Assembly (NCBI GenBank): GCA_046330435.1
Contig: JAXLST010000010.1
Location: 1-64,000 of the forward strand
Direction of reading: 5' to 3'
DNA from: Ga0077560 sp046330435
GTDB lineage: Bacteria; Actinomycetota; Thermoleophilia; Miltoncostaeales; Miltoncostaeaceae
DNA length: 64,000 nucleotides
Shown here: one piece after another, positions 25,832-34,269 of the stretch
Position numbering within the stretch: the first letter of the stretch is position 1
Layout: every line of letters starts with the position of its first letter
Notes under the pieces: model-generated
What the model saw: the letters and a program-made list of their open reading frames with translations, nothing else
Database searches by the model: none
What the model was told of the DNA's origin: nothing
Position numbers and translations under genes: made by a program

Positions 25832-26313
25832 GCCGGAGGCCAGGGCAGATCCACCCGCGACTCGATGCCGGGACAGTCCGCGTACGCCTCGGCCGGGCTG
25901 TCGGTGGGCGCCGACACCGACGCGCCGTACTTCCCGGCAACCTCGCTGACGGGGTAGTGGATCGTCTCGCCCTCGCGCTTGGCGCCGATCATGAGGATCG
26001 CGCACGGCCCGTCGCCGGCCCCCACGAAGATGTGCGGCGTGCCGCCCGGGCAGTGGAAGACGTCCCACGCCCGCATGTGGTGCTCGACGTCGTGGACGAT
26101 GCAGATGCACTCCCCCGAGAGCACCAGGAAGTCCTCCTGGCCGCTCTCGGAGTGGTACCGGCCATTCGGCTCACCGGGCTGCAGCACGGTGATGTTCATC
26201 CCCGTGTCGGCGAAGGGCGCGCCGCGCGGGGCGAACGGGAAATGCGCCCCGAAGGGCGGCTCCGCGCACGCCGGGATGTCGGCGACGTTCCGGATGAACC
26301 AGGCGTCCTCCAC
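25828..26313 (-). CDS. cupin-domain protein
   Basis: 161 residues from GTG at 26313. A single cupin barrel spans residues ~30-130. Motif 1 is seen in GRYHSESGQEDFLVLSGE and motif 2 in HHMRAWDVFHCPGGTPHIF, giving two to three His plus Glu as probable metal ligands. The overlap with acuC indicates co-translation, and the two genes may act in one pathway. The substrate is unknown. The C-terminus (SVSAPTDSPAEAYADCPG) is typical of a widespread actinobacterial cupin subgroup. Confidence 0.85.
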   Translation of the reverse strand: MEDAWFIRNVADIPACAEPPFGAHFPFAPRGAPFADTGMNITVLQPGEPNGRYHSESGQEDFLVLSGECICIVHDVEHHMRAWDVFHCPGGTPHIFVGAGDGPCAILMIGAKREGETIHYPVSEVAGKYGASVSAPTDSPAEAYADCPGIESRVDLPWPPA

Positions 26314-26320
26314 CGGACAC

Positions 26321-27253
26321 CTAGGTCCCCGTGGGCGGCGGGTACGGCGGCGGGATCGACGCCGGGCCGTCGTTCTTGGCGGCCTCGGTGATGGCGCCGA
26401 GCATGGGGCCCATGCTCGCCAGCGTCTGAGCGAAGTCGTTCGGCACGATCCACATCTTGTTGGAGTCGCCCTGCGCGATCTGCGGCAGCATCTGCAGGTA
26501 CTGGTAGGCCAGCAGCTCCGCGTCCGGCCGGCCCTCGTGGATCGCCCGGAACACCGACGAGATCGCCTGGGCCTGGCCCTCGGCCCGCAGGATCTCGGCC
26601 TGCTTGTCGCCCTCGGCGCGCAGGACCTTGGACTGCTGCTCGCCCTCGGCGGTGAGGATCGCGGACTGCTTCTCGCCCTCCGCGGTGAGGATCGCCGCGC
26701 GCTTGTCGCGGTCCGCGCGCATCTGGGTCTCCATCGCCTGCTGGATGGAGGCCGGCGGGTCGATGGACTTGAGCTCCACGCGGTTCACCCGGATGCCCCA
26801 GCGTCCCGTCGCCTCGTCCAGCACGCCGCGCAGCTGCTGGTTGATGTCGTCGCGCGAGGTGAGGGTGCGCTCAAGGCTCATGCCGCCGATCACGTTGCGG
26901 AGCGTCGTGACCGTGATCTGCTCGATGCCGATGATGAAGTTCGCGATCTCGTACACCGCCGACCGCGGGTCGGTGACCTGGAAGTACACGACGCTGTCGA
27001 TGTTCACCACGAGGTTGTCCTCGGTGATCACCGGCTGCGGCGGGAACGACTGCACCTGCTCGCGCAGGTCGACCGTGGAACGGACGCGGTCGATGAACGG
27101 GATGAGGACGTGCAGACCCGGGTCGAGGGTGCGCTTGTAGCGGCCGAGGCGCTCCACGATGGACGCCTGTGCCTGCGGCACGATGCGGAGGCCCGTCGAC
27201 AGCGCGATGAGCACCGCGAGGGCGACGACGGCCAATGCGATGAGCGTTCCCAC
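26321..27253 (-). CDS. SPFH/band-7 membrane protein (stomatin/QmcA-like)
   Basis: 310 residues from a GTG that directly follows the NfeD-like stop. One N-terminal membrane helix (LIALAVVALAVLIALSTG) is followed by an SPFH domain (RTLDPGLHVLIPFIDRV, REQVQSFPPQPVITEDN, ELKSIDPPASIQQAMETQ). A helical region of repeated AEGE(K/Q)Q and RAEG units near residues 185-240 should form coiled-coil oligomers. SPFH proteins organise membrane microdomains. Pairing with NfeD is the classic arrangement in bacteria. Confidence 0.93.
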   Translation of the reverse strand: MGTLIALAVVALAVLIALSTGLRIVPQAQASIVERLGRYKRTLDPGLHVLIPFIDRVRSTVDLREQVQSFPPQPVITEDNLVVNIDSVVYFQVTDPRSAVYEIANFIIGIEQITVTTLRNVIGGMSLERTLTSRDDINQQLRGVLDEATGRWGIRVNRVELKSIDPPASIQQAMETQMRADRDKRAAILTAEGEKQSAILTAEGEQQSKVLRAEGDKQAEILRAEGQAQAISSVFRAIHEGRPDAELLAYQYLQMLPQIAQGDSNKMWIVPNDFAQTLASMGPMLGAITEAAKNDGPASIPPPYPPPTGT

Positions 27254-27694
27254 TCAGTCCCCTTTCAGGACGAGGGCGGTGGCGCCCTCGATCTTGACGA
27301 CCTGGACGTGGTCGCCCGGCTCGATGACCTGGTGGCCGTCCCACGATCGCGCCGACCACACCTCACCGGCGAGCTTCACGCGTCCGCCGTCACCGTCGAC
27401 GCGCTCCAGCACGGCGGCCGTCTGGCCCACGAGGGCGGCGATGCCGGTGCGCTGCGCCGCGGGGGTGCGGAGGTGCCGCTTGGCCACCGGGCGCACCACG
27501 AGCAGCGTGGCGGCGGTGACCGCGGTGAAGACGACCACCTGAACCGCCTCCTCCGCGCCGAGGGCGGCGGCGCCGGCCGCGGCGAGGGCCCCGGCGGCGG
27601 CCATCGCGAGGACCAGGGTGAGGGTGAGGGCCTCAACGGCCAGGAGGCCGGCGGCGACGATCACCCAGATGACCCACGCGGACACGGGGGTCAT
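27254..27694 (-). CDS. NfeD-like membrane protein
   Basis: 146 residues from ATG at 27694. Two to three membrane helices (WVIWVIVAAGLLAVEALTLT, LAMAAAGALAAAGAAALG and VQVVVFTAVTAATLLVV) fill the first ~80 residues. A C-terminal OB-fold follows (LVGQTAAVLERVDGDGGRVK, GEVWSARSWDG, GDHVQVVKIEGATALV). The short form lacks a ClpP-like protease domain. It sits immediately before the SPFH gene and is expected to work with it at the membrane. Confidence 0.92.
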   Translation of the reverse strand: MTPVSAWVIWVIVAAGLLAVEALTLTLVLAMAAAGALAAAGAAALGAEEAVQVVVFTAVTAATLLVVRPVAKRHLRTPAAQRTGIAALVGQTAAVLERVDGDGGRVKLAGEVWSARSWDGHQVIEPGDHVQVVKIEGATALVLKGD

Positions 27695-27766
27695 TTCACC
27701 ACGTGCGGGGGTCGGGGGCGAGCGGGGCCTCCCCCAAGGCCGCCGCCCGCACCGTTTGGAGCGGGG

Positions 27767-28906
27767 TCAGTGGCCCCCGCCGGCCTTCACCGTCGCGTGC
27801 GTGGTGGCGAACAGGCCGACCGCGTCCTTGGTGGCGTTGGTGGAGTCGTGGGTCACGAAGGGGTACACGCCCTCCTGGTCGAGCCGGAACTCGGCGACGG
27901 CGCCCTGGGAGGCCGACAGGTTGAGCGTCTGGTTCCCGATGCTGAGGTTCTCGGGGTGGATGCCGTCGATCCAGGCGCGGTCGAAGATGGTGCCGACCAC
28001 GTGGAAGGCCGACCAGGTGTTGGGGCCGGCGGCCAGGACGAATGCGCGGACCGGCTCGCCCCGCTTCACCTTGATGGGGGTGTCCTTGTACTGGGCGGCG
28101 TAGCCGTTGAACGCGACGATGTCGGGCTCGTTCGCCATCAGCTTGGTGTTGTCGGCCGGCTGGCCGGGCGTGTCCGAGACGTAGAAGTCGCTCTGGACGA
28201 ACGCGAACTCCTGCTCGACCGGCGGGAGGCCGCCCTCGGGCTCCACGATGATCATCCCGTGCATGCCGTTGGCGATGTGGTGCACCACGGGGGCGGTGCC
28301 GCGGTGGTACATGAAGACGCCGGGCGTGGTCGCCGTGAAGGAGAAGGTGAAGCTGTCGCCCGGGTCGACGTTCTTGAACGCCTTGTCCGGGGCGATCCGG
28401 GCGGCGTGGAAGTCGACGCTGTGCGCGATGGTGCCCTTGTTGTTGATGGTGACCTCGACGGTGTCGCCGACGCGAACCCGGATGACCGGACCCGGCACCT
28501 TCTTCCCGAAGGTCCACACCTTGACGACCTTGCCCGGGGCGATCTCCATGTTCTTCTCGAGCATGTCCATCACCACCCGCTGGACCTTGCCGGGCCGGTA
28601 CTTCGGTGCAGCGGCGTCCTGGGTGTTCTTCTCGGCGTTCGCGATGGCGGGGTCGGCGGGGGCCGTCGAGGTCATGTCCATCGACTCGTGCGTGGTGGCG
28701 GCCTTCGCTTCGGCGGTCGCCTCGGAGGACCCGCAGCCGCTGGCGGCGATCGCCGCCGTCGCCAGGCCCGCGGTGAGCGCGGAGGCGATGAGGAGGGAGA
28801 GGGTGCGGTTCCTGCGACGGGCGGGAATTCGCGGCCGCGTTCCTTGGATGAGGAATTTCTCGTGTGTAGACAGGATAAAATGGTGATCGGCATTTACAAT
28901 CGTCAA
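27767..28906 (-). CDS. NirK-like two-domain cupredoxin, type-1 Cu cysteine replaced
   Basis: About 379 residues if initiated at TTG 28906; a GTG at 28945 is also in frame and no start has a good ribosome site. An N-terminal signal with RRRNR and a lipobox-like AASGC suggests export and lipid anchoring. Two cupredoxin domains follow. Domain 1 has HSVDFH (His162, His167) and FMYHRGTAPVVHHIANGMHG, which aligns with the nitrite-reductase segment YHC...H...M. The type-1 copper Cys is Arg202 (codon CGC), whereas neighbouring His and Met are kept. Domain 2 keeps THDSTNA near the NirK type-2 His. Either a type-2-only enzyme or an inactive relative. Divergent from an Fe-S-type regulator. Confidence 0.75.
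   Translation of the reverse strand: MTIVNADHHFILSTHEKFLIQGTRPRIPARRRNRTLSLLIASALTAGLATAAIAASGCGSSEATAEAKAATTHESMDMTSTAPADPAIANAEKNTQDAAAPKYRPGKVQRVVMDMLEKNMEIAPGKVVKVWTFGKKVPGPVIRVRVGDTVEVTINNKGTIAHSVDFHAARIAPDKAFKNVDPGDSFTFSFTATTPGVFMYHRGTAPVVHHIANGMHGMIIVEPEGGLPPVEQEFAFVQSDFYVSDTPGQPADNTKLMANEPDIVAFNGYAAQYKDTPIKVKRGEPVRAFVLAAGPNTWSAFHVVGTIFDRAWIDGIHPENLSIGNQTLNLSASQGAVAEFRLDQEGVYPFVTHDSTNATKDAVGLFATTHATVKAGGGH
28878..28895. promoter_or_regulatory. palindrome in NirK-like/regulator intergenic region
   Basis: AAATGGTGATCGGCATTT pairs at 14 of 18 positions (AAATG/CATTT arms, GATC centre). It lies in an AT-rich patch near the probable start of the NirK-like gene. A candidate operator for the divergent regulator. 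Confidence 0.45.
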
Positions 28907-29022
28907 TGCGGTGAGAGAAATCGGTACCCCCGGACATTCGGGCACTGCATTGACCAGTGATAGCTGGGTGGCGGGGGGATCGTGCCTGAGGGTGCGCTGC
29001 GTCGCGCCGTTGGCGTGCGATA

Positions 29023-29039
29023 GATTCGACCTATGAATC
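29023..29039. promoter_or_regulatory. inverted repeat over regulator start, leaderless -10
   Basis: GATTC and GAATC flank seven bases; the second arm includes the start codon region. TAGATT at 29021-29026 is spaced seven bases before the ATG at 29033, the layout of a leaderless actinobacterial promoter. Confidence 0.45.
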
Positions 29040-29755
29040 CCGGAAAAATTGAGGTGGTGGCGGACCCCCTCCCCGCCGGGGTGGCGCAGGCATCCGCCCT
29101 GGCGCATCCCTCCCGCCACCGGATCGCCCTGCTGCTCGCCGAGGCCCCGGACGGCCTCAGTGCCGCGGAGGTCGCCGCCGGCACCGGGCTGCACCACAAC
29201 GTGGTGCGCGAGCACCTGCGCACCCTGGCCTCCGCGGGCATCGTGGCCTCCGAGCGCGAGAAGCCGAAGGGCAGGGGCCGCCCCAGCGAGCGGTACATGC
29301 TGGTGGACGACACCGCGCCCCGGGCGGCGGCGCACCAGGAGCTCGTGCGGCTCATGGTGGGCCTGCTGCAGGAGGCGGGGATGACGGAGGACCGTGCCGA
29401 GTCGTTCGGGCGCGCACAGGGGCCGGCGATCATGGACGGGGACCCGCCGGGGCGGTCGGCGATCCAGGCGCGCATGGCTCGTCTGGGGTTCGCCCCGCGG
29501 GAGGTGTCGTCGGCGGCCGAGGCGGAGGCCGGGATCCTCGATGTGCGGCTGGAACACTGCCCGTTCCGGGAGGCCGTGCTGGCGCCCGGGGGCGAGGTGA
29601 TCTGCGCGCTCCACGCGGGCCTGGTGGCGGGGATGGCCGGCGCATCCGGCCCGGGCGCCCGCCTGTCGGAGTTCGTGGCGAAGGACCCGCGCATGGCCGG
29701 CTGCGTCGTGCGGCTCGAGGGGGTCCCCGACCCCGTCCCGGCGGGGGCGGCGTGA
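29033..29755 (+). CDS. ArsR/SufR-like regulator with C-terminal cysteine cluster
   Basis: 240 residues from ATG at 29033, probably on a leaderless transcript. An N-terminal winged helix (ALAHPSRHRIALLLAEAPD, GLHHNVVREHLRTLASAGIV, with basic wing KPKGRGRPSERY) occupies residues ~20-90. The C-terminal part has Cys176 (LEHCPF), Cys191 with His194 (VICALHAG) and Cys224 (MAGCVV), the arrangement seen in SufR-type regulators that bind an Fe-S cluster. It is divergent from the NirK-like cupredoxin and probably controls it in response to nitric oxide, oxygen or iron; that is inference. It overlaps the dehalogenase start by one base. Confidence 0.85.
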   Translation: MNPGKIEVVADPLPAGVAQASALAHPSRHRIALLLAEAPDGLSAAEVAAGTGLHHNVVREHLRTLASAGIVASEREKPKGRGRPSERYMLVDDTAPRAAAHQELVRLMVGLLQEAGMTEDRAESFGRAQGPAIMDGDPPGRSAIQARMARLGFAPREVSSAAEAEAGILDVRLEHCPFREAVLAPGGEVICALHAGLVAGMAGASGPGARLSEFVAKDPRMAGCVVRLEGVPDPVPAGAA

Positions 29756-30453
29756 TGGCGGGGTCACCCGTGCCCATCCTCTTCGACGTCTACGGCACGC
29801 TCCTCGACACGGCGTCGGTCAACCGGGCGTGCGGAGTGGTGGCGCCGGGCCGCGGCGATGAGCTGGCCGGGCTCTGGCGCGCCCGGCAGCTGGAGTACAC
29901 GTGGTTGCGGGCCGGCGCCGGCCGGTACGTCAACTTCCAGGCCGTCACCGAGGCCGCGCTGCGGTACGCCGTGCAGGCGCTCGGCGCCCGGGTGGCGGAG
30001 GACCAGGTCTCCGCCCTGGCCGGCGCGTACCTTGCGCTGGACCCGTTCCCGGAGGTGGCCGGGGCGCTCGCCCGCCTGCGGGGGGCCGGGCACCGCTGCG
30101 GCGTGCTCTCGAACGGCCTTCCCGAGATGCTGCTGCCCGCCCTGCGGCGGGCCGGGCTGGCGGACCTCCTCGACCCGGTCCTCTCCGCGGACGCCGTGCA
30201 CCGGTACAAGCCCCATCCCAGGGTGTACGGCCTGGGCCCCGCGGCGCTCGGCCGCCCGGCGGCGGAGATCCTGTTCGTGTCGGCGAACGGCTGGGACATC
30301 GCCGGGGCCGGGTGGAGCGGCTACCGCACCTTCTGGGTCAACCGGGCCGGCGCGCCGGCCGAAGAGCTCGACGCGCCGCCGTCGGCCGAGGGGCCCACGC
30401 TCGACGCGCTCGCGGAACTGCTGGGCGCGGGCGGACCCAACGGCCTCCGGTAG
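29755..30453 (+). CDS. HAD hydrolase, haloacid dehalogenase type II
   Basis: 232 residues from ATG at 29755, sharing its first base with the regulator stop (GTG at 29752 is the alternative). HAD motifs: FDVYGTLLD with the nucleophile Asp, motif II SNG (VLSNGLPEML), Lys in HRYKPHPRVYGL, and the late SANGWDIAGA. The cap begins RACGVVAPGRGDEL and contains ARQLEYTWLR, strongly typical of L-2-haloacid dehalogenases. The usual substrate is a short 2-haloalkanoate, but other phosphatase-like roles are possible. Same operon as the regulator. Confidence 0.88.
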   Translation: MAGSPVPILFDVYGTLLDTASVNRACGVVAPGRGDELAGLWRARQLEYTWLRAGAGRYVNFQAVTEAALRYAVQALGARVAEDQVSALAGAYLALDPFPEVAGALARLRGAGHRCGVLSNGLPEMLLPALRRAGLADLLDPVLSADAVHRYKPHPRVYGLGPAALGRPAAEILFVSANGWDIAGAGWSGYRTFWVNRAGAPAEELDAPPSAEGPTLDALAELLGAGGPNGLR

Positions 30454-30494
30454 GCGCCCGCTCGCGGCGGCCGGTCCTGGCGTACGGTCACGCC

Positions 30495-31499
30495 ATGCGC
30501 CTCGCCGTATCGCTCGACTACGCCCGTGATCCCGTTCCGCAGATCGCGCAGATGGCCGACCTGGAGTCCGCCGGCGTCGACCTGGTGCTGGTGCCCGAGG
30601 TGTACGGATTCGATGCCGCGACCACCGCCGGGTACCTGGCGGCCCGCACCACCACGGCCCGCGTGGGGTTCGGAGTGCTGCCGGTGCACACCCGCTCCCC
30701 GGCGCTCATCGCGCAGACCGCGGCCGGCCTGGACTCCCTCACCGGCGGGCGCGCGGTGCTGGGGCTCGGCACCTCAGGGCCCGGGGTGGTGACCGGCTTC
30801 CACGGCGTCCCGTTCACCGCGCCGCTGGCCCGCATCCGGGAGGTGGTGGCCACGTGCCGGGCGGTGTGGCGGCGGGATCCGCCGCCGGGTTCCGCGCTGC
30901 GCCCCATCCTCGCCCCGCCGCGCGAGCGCATCCCCGTCCACCTGGCGACCCTGCGGCCCGGTGGCGTCGCGCTTGCCGCCGAGATCGCGGAGGGCTGGTA
31001 TCCGTTGTTCCTCGTCCCGGAGCGGGTGGAGGAGGTGTGGGGCCACGCGCTGCGGGAGGGCGCCGCGCGCCGCGACCCGTCACTGGGCACGATGGAGATC
31101 GTCGCCTCCATGCACGTGGGCGTCGGGGACGCCGAGGCCAGGGACGCCGCGTGCGCGGCGGCGCGGCGTGACATCGCGTTGTACGTGGGCGGGATGGGTC
31201 CGCGCGGCGGCAACTTCTACAACGAGCTCGCGGCCCGGTTCGGGTGGCCCGGGGCCGCCGCGCGCATCCAGGACCTGTATCTCGCCGGCCGCCGCCGCGA
31301 GGCGGAGGCGGCGATCCCGGCGGACATGTTGGAGGCCCTCACCGTCATCGGGCCCGACGCCGCGGCCGGCGAGCGCATGGCGCGGCTCCGGGCCGCGGGG
31401 GTCACGACGCTCGTGGTGCGCGGCCCCGCCGCGGCCGACCCGCACGCGCTGGCAAAAATCCGCAATTTGCTGGAAACCCTGGGTAGGGGCCATCCCTGA
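30495..31499 (+). CDS. LLM-class flavin-dependent (probably F420) oxidoreductase
   Basis: 334 residues from ATG at 30495 (MRLAVSLDYA). The TIM-barrel of the luciferase-like monooxygenase superfamily is shown by the internal VGFGVLPVHTRSPALIAQTA, GRAVLGLGTSGPGVV, and late AAEIAEGWYPLFLVPE. Actinobacterial members of this subgroup usually bind coenzyme F420 rather than FMN; the cofactor cannot be proven from sequence. The substrate is unknown. It follows the dehalogenase by ~40 bases and could belong to the same transcript. Confidence 0.9.
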   Translation: MRLAVSLDYARDPVPQIAQMADLESAGVDLVLVPEVYGFDAATTAGYLAARTTTARVGFGVLPVHTRSPALIAQTAAGLDSLTGGRAVLGLGTSGPGVVTGFHGVPFTAPLARIREVVATCRAVWRRDPPPGSALRPILAPPRERIPVHLATLRPGGVALAAEIAEGWYPLFLVPERVEEVWGHALREGAARRDPSLGTMEIVASMHVGVGDAEARDAACAAARRDIALYVGGMGPRGGNFYNELAARFGWPGAAARIQDLYLAGRRREAEAAIPADMLEALTVIGPDAAAGERMARLRAAGVTTLVVRGPAAADPHALAKIRNLLETLGRGHP

Positions 31500-31564
31500 T
31501 GCGTTGACGGTAAACCCGCAGCGCTGCGAGCGTTCCGCGAAGGACCAGGAACAAGGGAGAGGTC

Positions 31565-34204
31565 ATGGTCAAATCCGGAGGGAGGCGTGCACACGCGCGC
31601 CGGAGACTGGGGGTCGCGATGGCTCTCGGCCTCGGGACCGCCCTCGCCGTCGCTCCGCCCGGCGCCGCACAGCCGAAGCGGGTTCCGCCCCTTCCCAAGG
31701 TGGCGACGACGTCGAGCCCCATCACCCTCGCCCCCGACGGCAAGACCGTCTGGGTCGTGAACCCCGACGCGAACAACGTCGCGGTCATCAGGACCGACAC
31801 GAACCGCGTCATCCGCCGCATCAGCACCGATCGTGATCCGCGGGCCGTGGCGATCGAGCCGCGCGGGCGCTTCGCCTACGTCGCGAACCCGGAGGACAAC
31901 TCGGTCACGGTCATCCGCATCATCAACCCGGACCCCCGGCGGTTCCGGGCCGCCCGCGTCAAGGACCTGGTCACCGGGGCCGAGCCCTGGAACGTCGTCG
32001 CCTCTCCCGACGGCAAGCGCGTGTTCGTGAGCAACAGCGGCCAGGACACGGTCACCGTCATCAACACGGCGACGAACCGCATCATCGGCAGCGTCGACGT
32101 CGGGGACTCGATCTGCAACGACCCCGACCGCAACCGGCACTTCCAGCCGCGGGGTCTCGCGGTGAACGGCACCAGCCGGTACCTGTACGTGACCGGGTTC
32201 TTCGCGTTCACGGTTCCCGGAGGGCGTCAGGGCAGCGACACCGGCCGCGCCGGCGCGGTGTGCCAGATCCGCATCAACACCGCGGCCACCGCCATCGGCG
32301 GGTACCGGCCGTCGCGCCTCGTGTCGCTTGCGCCGCAGAACACCGGCTTCGCGGTGGACAGCACCGGCGACGGCGTCGCCGACGCGACCTCCGCGTTCCC
32401 GAACCAGCTGCAGAGCATCGTGATCCGCGGCAACCAGGCCTACCTGCCGAACGTCGCGGCGTCGCCGACCGGGCCGCTGCGGTTCAACGTCGACACCCAG
32501 GCGTTCGTGAACGTCATGGATGGCGTCAACGGGGCGAACCCGACGGACGCCAGCGCCGGCAAGTTCCTGAACCTGCACCTGGGCGCGCGCAACCCCGAGG
32601 CCGGCAAGGAGAAGCTCTTCTTCGCCAACGTCTGGGGCATCGGCTTCGCCCGGCGCGGATCCGCAGAGAGCGCATATGTGGTCTCCGCGGCCTCCGACCT
32701 GCTGGTGAAGCTGCGCGTCAACCGGGGCAGCGGCAAGCTGGACTTCACGGTCGACCAGGACACCACCCGGTACATCGACCTCAACGACCCCGCACGGGCG
32801 GTCGGCGGTGCGGCCTGTCGGGCGAACGACGGGAAGTTCGTGCCGGCCTCACGCGGGTGCGCGGGGAAGAACCCGCAGGGCATCGCGATCAACAAGCAGG
32901 GCACCCGGGCGTACGTGTTCAACTACGTCTCCCGCAACGTGTCGGTCGTGAACCTCGTCAACGACACCGTGCTCGGCACCATCCGCACGCAGGCGCTCCC
33001 GTCCGCGGGCAGCAGCGACGAGACGGTGCAGGTGGGCGCCGAGGTGTTCTTCTCCTCGCGCGGCCGCTTCGACCGCCCGGCGGGCGCGACGGTCTCGACG
33101 AACAACCGCCTGTCATCCGAGGGCTGGCAGTCGTGCGCGAGCTGTCACTTCGAGGGCCTCACCGACAGCGTCGTGTGGCAGTTCGGGGCCGGTCCCCGGA
33201 AGTCGGTGCCGCTCAACGCGAGCTTCAACCCGAAGAACCCGACCGAGCAACGCGTGCTGAACTACTCGGCGATCTTCGACGAGGTCGAGGACTTCGAGCT
33301 GAACATCCGGAACGTGTCCGGTCCGGGCGCGGTGGCGACGGCGGTGGCCTGTGCCAACCCCGTGGCTCCGAACCCGGCGACCAGCACGCTCGACCCGAAC
33401 CACGGGCTGCTGATCGGGGACGACGGTGACGTCAACAAGTCGCCGTGCACCGTCAACGCGTTCGCCCTGTCCAACACCAACCGCCGGCAGCTCACCGTGA
33501 CGCTGCCCGGCAGCACCGTCCAGGTGCCGGCCCTCACCGCCATGCGGGAGTGGGTGCGCCTGGCGGTGCGGACGCCCAACAGCAGCATTCCGGCGGCCCC
33601 CGGCCGTCCCGGGACCCCGCTGTCGGACGTCGCCGCGGGCCGGAACCTCTTCGTGACCGCGGGGTGCCAGAGCTGCCACAGCGGCGGCAAGTGGACCTCC
33701 AGCACGAAGAACTTCATCTCGCCGCCCGCCACGGCGGACGTCGCGACGGAGGCGCCCCTCGGCGGCACGGCGTCGCCGGGGAACGACCCGATCGGCACGC
33801 AGTACCTGCCGGCGTTCCTGCGCGACATCGGCTCGTTCAACCTCGGCGTCCCGGGCGGGGGCAACCTGCTCGGCAACAACGTCGGGGCCGACGAGAAGGC
33901 GTCGGCGGCGCTCACCCTCGTGAACGGCAACCTCACGTCGGGTGCGCCGAAGGACGCGCTGGGCAGGGACTACAACGCCGACGGCAAGGGCAACGGCTAC
34001 AACGTGCCGTCCCTGCTGGGCCTGCTGTCCCTGCCGCCGTACTACCACAACGGCGCGTGCGAGTCGCTCGCCTGCGTGGTGGGCAACCCCAAGCACCGCA
34101 CGGTCAACGGCACCCGGCCCGACGGCCTGGTGAGCCCCGCGGACCAGGAGAAGGTCGTGGCGTTCCTGGAGTCCATCGACGCCACCACGAACCCGCTGCC
34201 GTAA
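31565..34204 (+). CDS. exported beta-propeller di-haem cytochrome c protein
   Basis: 879 residues from ATG at 31565, preceded by AGGGAG. A signal peptide ends near VAPPGAAQ. Residues ~45-500 form a YVTN-type beta-propeller (SSPITLAPDGKTVWVVNPDA, DPRAVAIEPRGRFAYVANPE, EPWNVVASPDGKRVFVSNSG). The C-terminal half has two CxxCH haem sites, CASCH (Cys524) and CQSCH (Cys701), in a di-haem peroxidase/MauG-like arrangement, and ends with a haem-ligand-like GLLSLPPYYHNG. The protein should act outside the membrane in electron transfer or oxidation; substrate unknown. A strong terminator follows 30 bases after the stop. Confidence 0.88.
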   Translation: MVKSGGRRAHARRRLGVAMALGLGTALAVAPPGAAQPKRVPPLPKVATTSSPITLAPDGKTVWVVNPDANNVAVIRTDTNRVIRRISTDRDPRAVAIEPRGRFAYVANPEDNSVTVIRIINPDPRRFRAARVKDLVTGAEPWNVVASPDGKRVFVSNSGQDTVTVINTATNRIIGSVDVGDSICNDPDRNRHFQPRGLAVNGTSRYLYVTGFFAFTVPGGRQGSDTGRAGAVCQIRINTAATAIGGYRPSRLVSLAPQNTGFAVDSTGDGVADATSAFPNQLQSIVIRGNQAYLPNVAASPTGPLRFNVDTQAFVNVMDGVNGANPTDASAGKFLNLHLGARNPEAGKEKLFFANVWGIGFARRGSAESAYVVSAASDLLVKLRVNRGSGKLDFTVDQDTTRYIDLNDPARAVGGAACRANDGKFVPASRGCAGKNPQGIAINKQGTRAYVFNYVSRNVSVVNLVNDTVLGTIRTQALPSAGSSDETVQVGAEVFFSSRGRFDRPAGATVSTNNRLSSEGWQSCASCHFEGLTDSVVWQFGAGPRKSVPLNASFNPKNPTEQRVLNYSAIFDEVEDFELNIRNVSGPGAVATAVACANPVAPNPATSTLDPNHGLLIGDDGDVNKSPCTVNAFALSNTNRRQLTVTLPGSTVQVPALTAMREWVRLAVRTPNSSIPAAPGRPGTPLSDVAAGRNLFVTAGCQSCHSGGKWTSSTKNFISPPATADVATEAPLGGTASPGNDPIGTQYLPAFLRDIGSFNLGVPGGGNLLGNNVGADEKASAALTLVNGNLTSGAPKDALGRDYNADGKGNGYNVPSLLGLLSLPPYYHNGACESLACVVGNPKHRTVNGTRPDGLVSPADQEKVVAFLESIDATTNPLP

Positions 34205-34233
34205 CGGCACGCGGACACCACCGCACGGCCACA

Positions 34234-34257
34234 GGCGCCTCCCTCCGGGGAGGCGCC
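34234..34257 (+). terminator. hairpin terminator after cytochrome gene
   Basis: Perfect 10-bp stem GGCGCCTCCC/GGGAGGCGCC with loop TCCG, followed by CGTTGT. The GNAT start is only 12 bases downstream. Confidence 0.7.
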
Positions 34258-34269
34258 CGTTGTACTGTG

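Noticed and set aside
28825..28838. GAATTCGCGGCCGC, identical to an EcoRI-NotI cloning adaptor
   Set aside because: It lies inside the coding sequence of the cupredoxin signal peptide (frame RGRIP region) with natural flanks on both sides, so chance in a GC-rich genome is more likely than vector sequence.
26321..28960. Long plus-strand frame (over 900 codons) across the AcuC-cupredoxin region
   Set aside because: It is the antisense shadow of five well-supported minus-strand genes and has the His/Arg/Asp-rich composition of such shadows.
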